NCBI GenBank assembly: GCA_021521415.1 | Contig: JAIQDT010005011.1 | Span: 124,001 to 188,000 of the forward strand | Reading direction: 5' to 3' | DNA from: Bidens hawaiensis | Taxonomy: Eukaryota; Streptophyta; Magnoliopsida; Asterales; Asteraceae | Length of the DNA: 64,000 bases | In this document: positions 1-11,686 of the stretch, piece after piece | Numbering within the stretch: the first letter of the stretch is position 1 | Layout: every line of letters begins with the position of its first letter | The notes under the pieces: model-generated | The model's input: only the letters and a program-made list of their open reading frames with translations | Told to the model about the DNA's origin: nothing | Databases searched by the model: none | Position numbers and translations under genes: made by a program

Positions 1-1179
1 ATATTACAATACTGAAAACGATGGGGCTTTTATCATACTGAAGAAAGATATCTCTCTACCTGCTGAAGACTCCGCTGATCGTGCCAATTGGGAAAAGGCA
101 GACGGCTATGTTTCTGCCTGCTTGAATGCAACTTTATCTCCTTCAATTGTTCATATTGCAATAGGTACCTCATATGCTTCTGAATTATGGTCTGCTGTAG
201 AAGAAACATGGAATGAACAGTTGCTTGCCAAGCAAATGCAACTAAAAACACAATTTCAGTTAATGAAACAAAATGACCTCTCAATTACCAGTTATTGTGA
301 TAAAGCAAAACAATTAGCAGACTCCTTAAAGGCTGCTGGTGAATCTATCACTGATTTGACACTTGTTCTATAAGTTTTACACGGGTTGAATCTCAACATC
401 ACTCCAATTCGGCTCAATATTGAAAGTAGCAACGTGATGCTCACATTCCATCAAATAAAGTCGAAACTGCTCGCATATGAGGCTGTTTAGAACAAGAAAG
501 TTATACCCCACCTGTCAATGCAATGGCGGCCATGACAATGAAACCACCACCTCAGAACAATCCTGATCAAACTGTCATTTGTCAAATATGTGATAAAACT
601 GGCCATCGAGCAAATACTTGTTACCAACTTCGATTCCTTCAATCGCAAAACAGCCAAGGAGGTGGCGGCGGCCGTTGGTGTAGTGGAAATCGCCACAATC
701 GATATCGTGGCGGTGGTCGTAACAACGGAAATAACTGGAACGGTATTCGCGACAACGGGAACAATTGGAACGGTGGTCGGAATTCTTATGGTGATGGTGG
801 AAACTGGTCACAAAATGGCGGAGGATCATGGCCGAATACCACCCAATCGGCAAACGTCATATATGGAAATCCAAATCCGAACAGCTCATATGGAAATGCT
901 AACACCGGATTGATTGATGCAAATGGATGGCTCGGTGGTCAAAAGGGACCCATGGCTCAGCCTACTAATCAAACCCAATTTAACAACTTAAATTCAAATC
1001 AAAGTATTCTTGGCCCAGGCCCTAGTTCCTCTAGAGATCCCTCTGCCTTCATGGGTTTTGGTCCATCTAATTTTAACTCAACTGGAACGAACCCCTTCGT
1101 TGATCCGCCACATTTTGGACCATCACATTTTAAGTCATGGGCTGCAAATCAGAATACACAGCACCATGGGTACGATTGA
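1..1179 (+). pseudogene. copia gag (nucleocapsid) remnant
   Basis: The Gag particle protein packages element RNA in the cytoplasm. Bases 1-373 read as a copia Gag core with a TSYASELWSAVEETW-type stretch, ending at a stop (371-373). A second frame (523-1179) begins just before a CX2CX4HX4C zinc knuckle (CQICDKTGHRANTC, about 570-620) and continues into a long Gly/Asn-rich tail, typical of the spacer before protease. The stop and the change of frame mean no intact Gag can be made. The first residues lie off the window edge. Confidence 0.85.
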
Positions 1180-3829
1180 GTCATGGATTCCAGACTCTGG
1201 TGCTACTGCACACATGACTTCGGATATTTCTTTGGTCCATGATGTTGTTCCATACACAGGTACGGAGAATGTTATTGTCGGTAACGATATGTCGCTTCCC
1301 ATTTCACATATTGGTCATTCTTTACTACGTTTATCTCATCATACTCTTTTACTCAAGAATGTACTTGTTGTTCCTGGTTTAGCCAAACATTTGCTATCCA
1401 TTACACAACTTGTCATTGATCATCCCATTGTTGTTATTTTCTCACATCTTGGTTTGTCACTTCAGACTTTGGACGGGCAGATCCTCCACCACATGCAGGC
1501 TAGTCCTCACCAGCTTTATTCCTTATCAGCTACTGCTTCTGCATCACGAGAGTTATAGCATTCACGTTTAGGACATCCGTCGGATTTTGTTTTGTCGCGT
1601 CTTTCTTTTTTAAATATGTCAAATAAGTCGTTGAACAATGCTTGTAACTCATGCCAAATTTCGAAATCTAGTAGACAACCTTTTTATTCCGTTGAATCTC
1701 ATTCTATTGTACCTTTACATATTATTCAATGTGATATTTGGGGACCAACCCCTAGTGTTTCTAGATCTAGATATCGTTACTTTATTACGTTCATTGATGA
1801 CTTCAGTCGTTTCACTTTGATGTATCCTTTATCACATCGGTCACAGGCTACTGATTCCTTTCGGCACTTCAAAGCTCTTGTTGAAAATCTCTTCTCGTGT
1901 AACATTAAGCATCTACAATGTGATGGTGCTCCTAAGCTTATTCAAGGCCAAATGGCCAAGTATCTTTCTGATGCAGGTATTGCCTATCGTATTGCCTACC
2001 CTTACACACCCCAACAAAACAGGGTTGCTGAGCAGAAAAATCGCCACTTATCTGAGATGGCCCTTGCTCTTCTATCTCATGCTAGTCTTCCACAACGTTT
2101 CTGGTATGATGCTTTTGCTACAACTGCCTTTTTAATTAACCGATTACCTACACTTGTTCTCCATAACTCCTCAGCCTATGAGATTCTCTTTGGTACCCGA
2201 CCAGATTATTCTCTTCTTCGTACCTTTGGGTGTCTGTGTTATCCGTTTCTAGGTAACACTCGTGCAGATAAACTCTCACCGAAATCTGTTCCATGCTTAT
2301 TTCTCGGTTATTCTCCATCTTATCGTGGTTACCTTTGCTATGATCCTCATACTCAACGTACCTTCACTTCTCGCCATGTCACATTTCATGAGACAATTTT
2401 TGACATTCCCACTACTACTAGTACTACAACCCCCTGCACTCCTCCATCCACATCCTCATTCACTATTCTTCCTCCTCCACCATGGGCACCATCAACCACT
2501 CTCTCACCTGACTCTTCACCCTCTTTATCACCTACTTCTCCATCTTCTTCACCTCATTTGCCTTCCCATACTTCACCATGTCCTCAACCACCCTCCCATC
2601 CCATGATCACTCGTTCTCGTGATCACACTCGTCAGGTTCGCCAGTTTCCTGACCACGTTCTTCTACACACATCTACTTCTACTACTGAACCTGCTACCTT
2701 TTCTCAGGCTCATAAATGGCCAGTATGGTGGGATGCGATGCGAGCAGAGGTTGACACTCTGCATGCTAACCGGACCTGGGTTTTGGTCCCTCCTCCTACG
2801 GATGCCAACATTGTTGGTTGTAAGTGGGTTTACAGGATTAAGCATAATCCTGATGGTACTATTAGTCGATATAAATCCCGACTTGTTGCGAAGGGCTTTC
2901 ATCAGACAGAGGGAGTTGGCTACACCGAGACATTTAGCCCTGTGGTGAAACCCACTACTATTCAGATTGTTTTATTTGTTGCTTTTTCTAGGGGATGGGA
3001 TATCTGACACCGACAGGTTGATGTCAACAATGCCTTTCTTCATGGTGATTTATTTGAGACCGTGTACATGTCTCAGCCTCCAGGCTTTGTTGATTCCACA
3101 AGACCACATCACGTATATTTAATGCAGAAGGCTCTTTATGGCCTCAAGCAGGCACCTCGTGCTTGGTTCTCCAAGTTGTCTTCTACACTCGTCACTTCTG
3201 GATTATCACAATGTGTGTCCGACACCTCTCTTTTTGTTTACAGCAGTGGTTCAGATGTTTGCTATGTCCTGGTATACGTTGATGACATCATTACTACCGG
3301 GAACTCCTCACGTTTTGTCATGACTCTGATTGAGCGACTACATTCACAGTTTGCGCTCAAAGACTTGGGGCCCTTATCATACTTTTTGGGAGTTCAGGCT
3401 ACATTCTCTGATGACATACTTCATTTATCCCAGCAGCGATACCTACGTGATTTACTGCATCGAACTGGGCTTATAGATTGCCGACCATTACCTACACCAG
3501 TTTCTTCTGGTCAACAGCTTTCACGATATTCTGGCATACCTTTAGAGGATCCTATTTTATATCGAAGTACTTTAGGTGCATTACAATACCTTGTGTTGAC
3601 TCGCCCTAAAATTGCAAATGCCGTCAGTAAGGCTTCCCAGTTTCTACAGAGGCCTACTGACCGTCATTGGGGTGCAGTCAAGCGTATCTTGAGATACCTT
3701 AAGGGTACTATCTCCCATGGTTTGGCTATTCGACGATCCAATAGTTCTGAGTTACATGCTTATTCTGATGCTGACTGGGCTGGCGTCGTTCCACTACAGG
3801 CTATTGCATCTTTTTTGGACCCAATCTAA
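1180..3829 (+). pseudogene. copia pol remnant: protease, integrase, reverse transcriptase
   Basis: One frame with two in-frame stops (1556-1558 and 3005-3007). In order: aspartic protease with active site DSGATAHM near 1195; GAG-pre-integrase region with the HSRLGHP zinc-binding start just after the first stop; integrase core with DIWGP, FIDDFSRF and the YTPQQNRVAEQKNRH signature (about 1730-2050); a Pro/Ser/Thr-rich linker (about 2400-2620); reverse transcriptase from WVYRIKHNPDG, through [12 protein letters not shown], to the catalytic YVDDI (about 3280). RNase H starts at YSDADWAG, then the frame is lost. Domains are easy to recognise, so decay is moderate. The clade may be Ale/Retrofit-like but was not tested. 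Confidence 0.92.
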
Positions 3830-4227
3830 TCAGTTGGAGCTCCAAGAAGCAACACACTGTTTCACGTTCCAGTACAGAAGCAGAATATCTAGCTTTGGCT
3901 CACACTGCAGCAGAGGTTCGTTGGATTATGTCCGTCATGCATGAGCTTCATATTACTTCATCTGGTCCACCTACTCTTTGGTGTGATAATCTTGGCGCCA
4001 CATATTTAGCGGTCAATCCAGTGTTTCATCAGCGCACAAAACACCTTGAGATTGATCTGCACTTTATCCGAGACATGGTTTTAGCTCACACACTCGCTAT
4101 CAGATACGTCCCTACTGCTTCCCGACTGGCTGATCTTCTCACCAATGGGTTGTCAAGCACTCTCTTTGACACTCTAAAGAGCAAGCTTCACGTTGATGCG
4201 CCCGTTTCACTTGAGGGGGCATGTTAA
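3830..4227 (+). pseudogene. copia RNase H end, frame-shifted from pol
   Basis: The RNase H domain continues in another frame: SRSSTEAEYLALAHTAAE at about 3865-3915, LWCDNLGATYLAVNPVFHQR (metal-binding Asp in WCDN), and KHLEIDLHFIRD. It ends at the stop 4225-4227, which overlaps the first bases of the 3' LTR (TGTTAAC from 4222). The frame shift lies between 3780 and 3840. Purine-rich TTGAGGGGGCA just before 4222 is the plus-strand primer (PPT). Confidence 0.85.
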
Positions 4228-4270
4228 CCAGCTCATCATTAGCTGGAATTGCCAGCTCATTAGTTTTGTT
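4211..4270 (+). other. copia polypurine tract and truncated 3' LTR start
   Basis: GAGGGGGCA at about 4212-4221 fits a PPT and is followed by TGTTAAC, a normal LTR start. No full LTR follows. Within about 50 bp the sequence becomes readable on the minus strand as the zinc-knuckle end of a copia gag. The exact break between 4222 and about 4270 cannot be placed. Confidence 0.55.
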
Positions 4271-4444
4271 ACCAGGACACCATTCCAGGTATCCTATCCG
4301 CTTGAAACAACCCTCTTTGTTGTGTACTTCATCTTTCCCAAATCTCTTTAGAAGATCGGACCAAATTTCAAAGGACGTCGCAGTGAATTTCACGCTGCTC
4401 CTAGTTTCTTTTTCCATAGCCGTTGTGAGCCATCCCTTTATCAT
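4250..4444 (-). pseudogene. Inverted, internally deleted copia gag fragment
   Basis: Read on the minus strand from 4444, MIKGWLTTAMEKETRSSVKF and then SFEIWSDLLKRFGK is the conserved N-terminal part of a copia Gag. It then jumps to HNKEGCFKRIGYLEWCPGNK, which resembles the sequence around the Gag zinc knuckle in the same family (CFKRIGYPEWWPG type). The roughly 150-250 residues normally between are missing. The fragment lies in the opposite orientation to the copia sequence on both sides. Confidence 0.7.
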
Positions 4445-4447
4445 GGC

Positions 4448-5601
4448 ATCACAAGGCTTTTCTAAGAAAGGGGAAACCAGAGTATGTAAGTTGCAAAAAT
4501 CTCTTTACGTGCTCAAACAGGCTTCACGTAATTGGTATCAAAAGTTCACGACATCTCTTATTGATCTTGGTTTTAAGCAGCTCAAGGCCGACTATTCTCT
4601 TTTTATTCATAAACAAGGCAATAACTTTGTGCCAGCTCTTATATATTTTGATGATGTCATCATGGTTGGAAACGATCATGATAAAATACAAATGGTAAAA
4701 TAAGAGCTTGACAAACATTTTAGCGTTAAGGATCTAGGGGTTCTCAAGTATTTTCTTGGAATTGAAGTGGCTTGTACATCAAAGGGCTTAGTTTTAAGCC
4801 AAAGAAAGTATACTCTAGACATTCTTAAAGATTGTGGATTACAAGGGTGCCGCCCAAGTTCATTCCCTATAGAGCCGAATGTGAAACTAGACAAAGGTGA
4901 GTCAGAGCCAAAAGTAGACACCAACCAATACCGACAACTGGTGGGTCGGATGCTCTATTTGCAAGCCACAAGGCCTGACATCACATATGCAGTTAACATT
5001 CTAAGCCAATTCATTGGTGATCCGAGACAAAACCATCTAGATGTTGCCCATCGGTTGCTCTGGTATCTCAAGGCCATTCCTGGACAAGGAGTCCTTTTAC
5101 CATGAGAGGGAGGATATAACCTCACAGCTTATTGTGATTATGATTGGCTAGGTTGTCCGTTCACGAGACGGTCCTGAAACAGGATATGCTCTTATCTTGG
5201 GAGGAGCTCCTATTTCGTGGAAAACAAAAAAACAGTCTGTTTTTTCTCGCTCATCTGCTGAAGCGGAATACCGTTCCATGGCTTCCACAGTTAGCGAAGT
5301 GTTGTGGATATGTTGGCTTCTAAGGGAATTGGACGTTCTTCTAGACGGGCCTACACCACTATTTTGTGATAATCAAGCGGCGAGACAAATAGCTAATAAT
5401 CCCATCTTCCATGAAAGAACCAAACATGTTGAGATGGACTATTATTTCGTTCGTGAAAGAGTTGAAAGTCAAGAAGTCAGCATTGTTTGCATTGACTCCA
5501 AGATGCAGATAGCTGACATCTTTACCAAAGGATTGGGAGCGCCTCAACTAGAATTCCTCCTTGGCAAGTTGGGTGTCGTCAACTTACACGTTCCAACTTG
5601 A
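4448..5601 (+). pseudogene. Second copia element: RT C-terminal half and RNase H
   Basis: The sequence enters a copia RT at QGFSKKGETRVCKLQKSLY, with LKQASRNWYQKF and a catalytic box YFDDV (usual YVDDV) near 4650. A stop at 4701-4703 interrupts the frame. RT continues as FLGIEVACTSKGLVLSQRKY and YLQATRPDITYAVN to 5105. RNase H resumes after another break (5197-5601) with GGAPISWKTKKQSVFSRSSA, FCDNQAARQIANNPIFHERT and DIFTKGLG. The final stop overlaps the polypurine tract. Gag, protease and integrase are absent. The RT differs from that of the element at 1-4221, so this is a separate insertion, not a duplicate. Confidence 0.9.
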
Positions 5602-5872
5602 GGGGGAGTATTGGAATTCAAATATACATACATATCTCACCTATTTTTATCTCGATCTCTCTTCCTTATTTAAGCCGATCTTTTCTAATTTGTCTTTAAT
5701 TTGCATTTATAATTCCATTTGTATTTAAATGGCTTGACCTGCTTTATTTTATGTGTGATCAAATATAATAATAAAAAGACCTTTGACACCATTGATTTCT
5801 TCATGCTTCACATTGGTCCACCACATGTTTCATTTAGAGGATATTATAGATAAATCATATATATTTCATTTA
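5600..5872 (+). mobile_element. PPT and truncated 3' LTR of the second copia element
   Basis: AGGGGGAG at 5601-5608 is the PPT. The LTR starts at 5609 as TATTGGAATTC, which looks like the common TGTTGGAATTC start with one change. AT-rich LTR-like sequence runs on until gypsy integrase coding begins at 5873. The LTR's 3' end is not visible, so it is probably cut at that junction. Confidence 0.6.
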
Positions 5873-6428
5873 GGGACCCGAAATGGTCCAAGAAGCCAAC
5901 GATGTCATTAATCAAATCCGTAAGAATCTCCTAGCCGCTAGAGATCGTCAGAAGAGTTACGCCGACAAACGACGAAAACCGATCGAATTTAATGTTGACG
6001 ATCTTGTCCTTCTAAAAGTATCCCCTTGGAAGGGGGTATTCCGTTTTGGAAAGAAGGGTAAACTAGCTTCTCGTTTCGTTGGTCCTTTCAAAATTCTTGA
6101 GCGTGTTGGGAAAGTAGCGTATCGACTTGAACTACCGCAAGAACTTGACGGTGTTCATCCGACATTTCATGTTTCGAATCTTAAAAAGTGCCTAGCCGAG
6201 GGTAATCTCCATATACCTCTCGACGAAGTTCATGTTGATAAGTCTATGATTATGGTTGAACGACCCGTTGAGATTTTGGATCGCAACGAGAAGAAAACCA
6301 AGCGTAGTCGTATTCGGTTAGTAAAAGTTCGATGGAAATCGCGGCGTGGCGCGGAGTTTACTTGGGAACGAGAAGACGCAATGAAAGAGAAGTATCCACA
6401 TTTGTTTGCATCATCATCTTCATCTTAA
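5873..6428 (+). pseudogene. Ty3/gypsy chromovirus integrase tail plus chromodomain
   Basis: Open frame from GPEMVQEANDV to the stop at 6426-6428. It contains RDRQKSYADKRRKP, the GPY/F-type module SRFVGPFKILERVG with YRLELP, then HPTFHVSNLKKC, and ends in a chromodomain-like block (PVEILDRNEKK, VRWKSRRGAEFTWERED, KYPHLF). In chromoviruses (Tekay/Del type) this tail steers integration to particular chromatin. The upstream integrase core, RT and RNase H are missing: the fragment starts abruptly at the copia LTR. The piece itself has no stop. Confidence 0.9.
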
Positions 6429-6461
6429 TTTCGGGACGAAATTTCCTAAAGTAGTAGATAC

Positions 6462-8868
6462 TGTGACATTCGTCAATTTCGGGTCTCGTTTGTATTCGTT
6501 TTTGTATTCGTTTATCATGTAAACCGACCCATTTTGTAAATCAAAGCTTATGATATAATCAAAATGATGGATTTTATGTTACAATATTGTTTTACACTTG
6601 TTGGGTCTTGAAAACATTCTTTTTGGTCCTTAAACTCTTTAAAAATGACTTAAACCAAACTTTGGGGACTATTATTGCCATTTACCAAAAACTTGTTTGA
6701 CCATTTCAACCATCACATGCATCTTTACCCTATTTGTATGAACCATACTCTTACCATTATAAAAGCAAGGCTCCATACACCATTTTGGTTGTTCATCTTC
6801 TCCAAATCTCTCTCAAATCCAAGTATTCATCTTCAACATTTTATTATTTTGATTTCTTAAGGTCAACTAACTATAGTCTTTCATTTTAACTTGTTCATCT
6901 AATATTACTAACACTTGAATATGGTGGTACAACATATATATAATACACACCCCTTGTTCCTTTATTTGTTACTTCACCGACTCCGGTTGGTTAAGTTTCG
7001 AATGTCATAAGTCAAGGCTTCATGGAGGACTTCGTGTTCTTGATATATATTTACACACACATAACGTATTATACATATCACTTATGACTAACTTCTAACT
7101 CATTTTAGTTTGTTCATCTTATTTACAAGTTCCATGGTGTGGGTTTGTATAAGACTAACCTCGGTTTAACCGAAACTAGTCCAAACCGGAAACCGAACTT
7201 TTGTTTACTAGTTTTGTTAAAATAGTTGTTTAAACATGTTTATTGCTAGATTTGAGTTTCGAAAATCATTTTTACAAGTTCTTTGATATTAAGCATATGG
7301 AATCCATCTATGAACTCGTTGGGAGATGGAAACCGAACTAAACCGAAACTTTTGCTTAAAAGACTTGTAGTTAACTTTTTAGTTGTAAAATTTAAGTTTT
7401 CTTCATTTATAAACCAATATACAAGTTCTATGATATTTGGGCATGTAGAAACCATCTATGAACTATTTGTGAGATGGAGACCGAACCAAACCGAACTATA
7501 CCGACTTTTACTCGCTTAAGACACACAAGTGTGTTTTTAGCTATCAAGACTTGTATATTTCTTTAAAAATAGTTTACAAACTGATTTTAATTATTTTCTT
7601 AAGTACTTGGAATTGTTGGATCCAACTTGATCTCATCACATAGTTTGGACCGACAAAACCGAACACTCGCTTAACGTGCGTTGTTAGTTCTAAACAATAG
7701 ATCTACATACTCGGTTAAGTGTTAGTATATTTTAATGAGTTATCTCATAACAATTAATATGTTGGAAAGTTGACTTTGGGTTTGACCATTTGTCAAGACC
7801 CGAACCGACAACCCGAACACTCGTTAAAGACCCGTTTTAGTATCTTTGTCCCAAAGGAACTTGCATTTTAGCATTTTTCCCACCTTATTACTTAACATTG
7901 GTTAAGTAAATATTAAGGTTAGATACTTTAACCCAGTTTCGAGCAAACTTACGTTTTTAAAGGACTGTTATTATAAATTCTTAAATACTTACATTTTAAA
8001 CCTTGAACTTTAATTGTTTACTTTTTGCAACAATTATTTTATTTAAAGATCTTCAAGACAACCATTCTAAATCCAATATTTTATTGTCATTTAGGCCTTG
8101 CTCGTTAAACTTCATCCATCCGGTTATTCATCTTTTACCGATCAAGTTTTATACTTGAACGTGAGTAACTTCATACCCTGTTTTCTATCTTTTATTTTGG
8201 GGGTGACATTTCATCTTATCTAAACTAAATGTTTTATACTTGGGTCTTAAACCACAAACGTTGTTGTATATTTTACTTGAATAATTGCTCGATTTGGTGT
8301 TCTATGCTTATTTGCCTATGTGTTTATCGCTTTTGGATGGTGGAACTATAAATCCTAGACCATTTGGCAACCCCTCATGGCAAGGTGTCGTTAACGTAAT
8401 GCAATTAACGAAAACTATAAAATCCTAAACTATTTGGCAACCCCTTATAGTTGGGTGTCGCTAACTTGTTAGCGATAACTATTTATCCAAGTTTATAGCT
8501 ATTATTTATGGTTTTACTAGTTTTGTGGCTTTTCATACTATATATCTATTGTTCAAACTTATGAATTGATCACCAACCTTTATGTTGATAAATTTTATTT
8601 TATGAAATGTTACAGGTTTGCATCTAGGTTGATTTTGGAGTTTGGTGAAGAAAACGTCACAAATACCGTTAGGATATTAGCAAAAATGAACAATATTTGA
8701 TTTGCTATATTTTGTTGTATTTGACTTATGAATATTTCGTTATGTGACATTTTCGATGTTGTGAAATGAAATGAGTTTGTTAAATATTGTCGCTTTAAAT
8801 AGTGTCATGCGCTTATGAGCAATTGTTGCACCCCGGCATGTTCTGCCGCCTTTGGTCGGGGTGTGACA
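6462..8868 (+). mobile_element. Ty3/gypsy LTR, 2.4 kb
   Basis: It begins TGTGACATTCG, 34 bases after the chromodomain stop, and ends GGGGTGTGACA directly before a primer-binding site. A TATA-like TATAAAAG lies at 6758-6765. Two internal direct repeats are visible: a roughly 70-bp block at about 7279 and again at about 7424 (CCATCTATGAACT core), and a roughly 50-bp block at about 8346 and 8431 (TTTGGCAACCCCT core). No second copy of this LTR was recognised elsewhere in the window. It touches internal-region sequence on both sides. Confidence 0.85.
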
Positions 8869-8870
8869 GA

Positions 8871-8883
8871 TTGGTATCAGAGC
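8871..8883 (+). other. Primer-binding site (initiator tRNA-Met type)
   Basis: TTGGTATCAGAGC two bases after the LTR end is the usual plant complement to the 3' end of initiator tRNA-Met, where minus-strand DNA synthesis starts. Confidence 0.88.
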
Positions 8884-9824
8884 CATGACAATTAAGATAG
8901 GTGGTTAGACGTAACGACCTAGAATTGTTATGCTTAGGGTCCTATACGTGTGTTTATACGTGTTTACTCTATTTAATTGTTCATATCGCATGTTTATTTA
9001 TAAACTTGTTTAAAATTCACCAATATCCTAAATGTTCACATACACACACTTTCATAGTATTTCCAAGGTATCCTTACCTTACAACGCAAAAATTAGATTT
9101 TCATTGTGTTTTATGGATTACAAGATTAACTTGGATCCCGTTGTTTCAAATCCCTTAAAGGTTGCGTTTATATCGGGTTTATAGCCATCATAGAAAATGA
9201 GACATTATAAAATGACCATTTGACAAAAAGATTCCAAGGATCGAAGGTGATTTACTTACCTGGGATGGTTGAGTTATAATGCTCGTTTTCTAGGCCATAA
9301 ATCGTGTTATAAATGTCAATTCTTTAAGTAGTCGAATGCGAGCGTTCTGGTCGACATCCTAATTTTCGGTGTTAAAACAATAGTACTACGGTGGTTCGTG
9401 TGCTAGTGTTTTGACATGACTTTGTATCTCGATTTATTGTGTTATCATTGTTATTTGAGTCTAAAACATGAAAAATTCGCGGTGATCTCGTGCACATGTT
9501 TAGACTCCAACGTGGTGTTTTATAAAACCTTTTACTTAGTGTTGGAATATCAAGTCGTAGTGATTTCACGCGCGATTTTTCCGACTATATAAAATCTCAA
9601 AAATCTCAATTTTCAAGCTTTAACTATCTCAAAATCATTTATGTTTTGTTTACGGTTTTGTTATTTATAAACAAAGTTTTATATTTTATCTAACACTAAC
9701 ATCTTCTCCATACTAACTCTAGGATTTACAAAAATCAAAAAATCAAAATCTTATTTTATTTTATACACCTTGGTATTCATTTCCTTTAACCAAAACTTTT
9801 CTCATTTTCTTTATAAATTTTAGC
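8884..9824 (+). other. 5' leader of the gypsy element, non-coding
   Basis: AT-rich sequence between the PBS and the gag start, with no coding similarity. Its length and position fit the untranslated leader of a chromovirus. Confidence 0.6.
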
Positions 9825-11030
9825 ATGCCTCCGCTAAGACGCCAACCGCGATGGGACTCCACCCGACGTATGGCCGCTCTTGTCACCAAGCAAATGGCCG
9901 TTGTGATTCCTGAACTTATGACCCAAATACAAGCAAACCAACCTGCACCCGTTGTGGCACCTATTGAACCTAAACCCGCATCCTACCTGCTTAAACAATT
10001 TACTAGTGCCAACCCGGCCGAATTCTTTGGAACCAACTGTGCGACTACCTTGCTGCAATGGTTCGAATCTGTGGAGAATGTGTTTTTACACAGCGAATGC
10101 CCCGAAGCAAAAAAGAAAAACTTTGCTTCAAGCATGTTTAGGGGAACCGCCCTAACATGGTGGGGTAGTGTTATGCACCTCCAAGGTACGGATGTGGCCA
10201 TGGCTTTTCCATGGGCCGAGCTCAAGGCGCTTATGAAGAAGAAATTTTGTCCCAAACACAAGCTCCAAAAGCTTGAGGAAGAATTTTGAAACCTAAAGCA
10301 AGAAAGTGGTGATAACGCCGCTTACTCACTCCGTTTCCATGAGTTGAGCATCCTTGTTCCCCATTTGGTTACCCCAACCGAACGTGAAATTGATAAATAT
10401 ATTGGAGGTTTACCGATGAAAATCCGGGACTCGGTCATGAGTAGCAAACCCGCGAACCTTGAGGAAGCCATCACATTAGCCGGTTGGCTATCGGAAAATC
10501 ACGTGAAGGCGGGTACCCTAACCCTCAAGAAAGCAAGTGAGAAAGACAAGCCCGAGCCCGCTCCCCAAACCAAGGTTGAACCCACACCACAAGCCATTCA
10601 AACTCTTCCCGACACAACAACAACAACAACAAAAATAAACCCAAAACCAACTACAGAAATTATGCCGTCACCCAACCTCAACCACAACAACAAACCAAAA
10701 CCCTCCCTCAAAACCGAAAACCTTATGTTGGGAACTCCCCGCTATGTAACACTTGCCAACTTCACCACCCAACAAACTCGCCTTGTCGCCAATGTACCAT
10801 TTGTAACCGACTTGGCCATCTCAACACCACATGCCGATCCCCACTACGAACCCAACCCAACCAACCTAACCAACCAAACCAACCAAGAACTTTTCCCCAA
10901 AATTCCCAAAACCGATATGCACCCTACCCACCAAACCAACCCCAACCACCCCGATCTTGTTACAATTGTGGAGATCCAAACCATTTCCGCAACAATTGCC
11001 CTCGCCTCACCTTTGCTAACCAAACCGTGA
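9825..11030 (+). pseudogene. Ty3/gypsy gag remnant
   Basis: The start at 9825 (ATGCCTCCGCTAAGACGCC) opens a gypsy Gag. Retrotrans_gag core: PAEFFGTNCATTLLQWFESV, RGTALTWWGSV and WAELKALMKKKFCPKHKLQK, up to a stop at 10287-10289. It goes on in the same family sense from about 10290 with SLRFHELSILVPHLV and IDKYIGGLPMKIRDSV, then a Pro/Thr/Asn-rich stretch. A CX2CX4HX4C knuckle (CYNCGDPNHFRNNC) is at about 10957-11000 but in a different frame from the preceding part, so at least one stop and one frameshift are present. Confidence 0.88.
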
Positions 11031-11640
11031 CCGTACCTTACTACCAAACTGAAGCTTACCAAGTTCAAATCTACCAACCCCAAATTCCCCAACTCAATGC
11101 ATCACTCATCCAACCCTTCTAAGCAATCCAGGCACCACCTCCACCTCCACAACAAGCACCTCAAGTCAACCATGGTAATCAAGGGCGAGCTTTTATGATG
11201 AATGCAAATCAAGCTCAAGTGGCAAACGATGTTGTGAACGGTATGTTTTTGGTGAACTATCATTTGGCTTCTATTTTATTTAACACCGGTGCCGATAGAA
11301 GTTTTATTTCTTTGAAATTTGAGTCGAAACTTGCGATGCCTCGAACTAAACTTTCCTGACCGTTCTCTGTTGAAGTCGCCAATGGAAATTCTATTACCAT
11401 CAATTCCGTCGTCCGCGATTGTTCTCTTATTCTTTCTAAGCATAAATTCTCCATTGATCTCATCCCGATGCAAATGGGTAGCTTCGATGTCATAGTAGGC
11501 ATGGATTGGTTATCTTTGCACCGTGCTGAAGTCGTTTGTTTTGATAAATTCATTCGCATCCCGCTCGTCAACGGTAAAATTCTTAAGGTCTTTGGAAACG
11601 CAACGCCCCGAAGGCTAAATCTCATGTCGTGTGCTTAATC
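11031..11640 (+). pseudogene. Ty3/gypsy aspartic protease remnant
   Basis: Reads as the gypsy retropepsin: NYHLASILFNTGADRSFISL carries the active-site region, here NTGADRSF where DTGADRSF or DSGADRSF is usual, so the catalytic Asp appears to be Asn. It continues with VEVANGNSITIN, then the flap and core, to the conserved SFDVIVGMDWLSLHRAEV. A stop near 11356 interrupts it and the region ends at a stop at about 11636. It lies in the normal place between the Gag knuckle and RT. Confidence 0.8.
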
Positions 11641-11686
11641 GCAAAAGTACTTATGCCAAAAGTATGTTCCGTTTCTAGCTCTCTCG

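Larger units (their letters stand above)
1..4221 (+). mobile_element. Decayed Ty1/copia element, 5' end outside the window
   Basis: Copia order is visible: gag (1-1179), protease, integrase, reverse transcriptase, RNase H, then a polypurine tract ending at 4221. Integrase precedes RT, which separates copia from gypsy. The 5' LTR lies upstream of the window. The coding region is broken by single stops (near 371, 1556 and 3005) and frame changes (near 1180 and 3780-3840), so the copy is dead although most domains remain readable. The 3' LTR is cut off within a few tens of bases of its first TG at 4222. Confidence 0.93.

Noticed and set aside
2262..2606. Leu/His-rich ORF within copia pol
   Set aside because: Another frame of the Pro/Ser/Thr-rich linker between integrase and RT.
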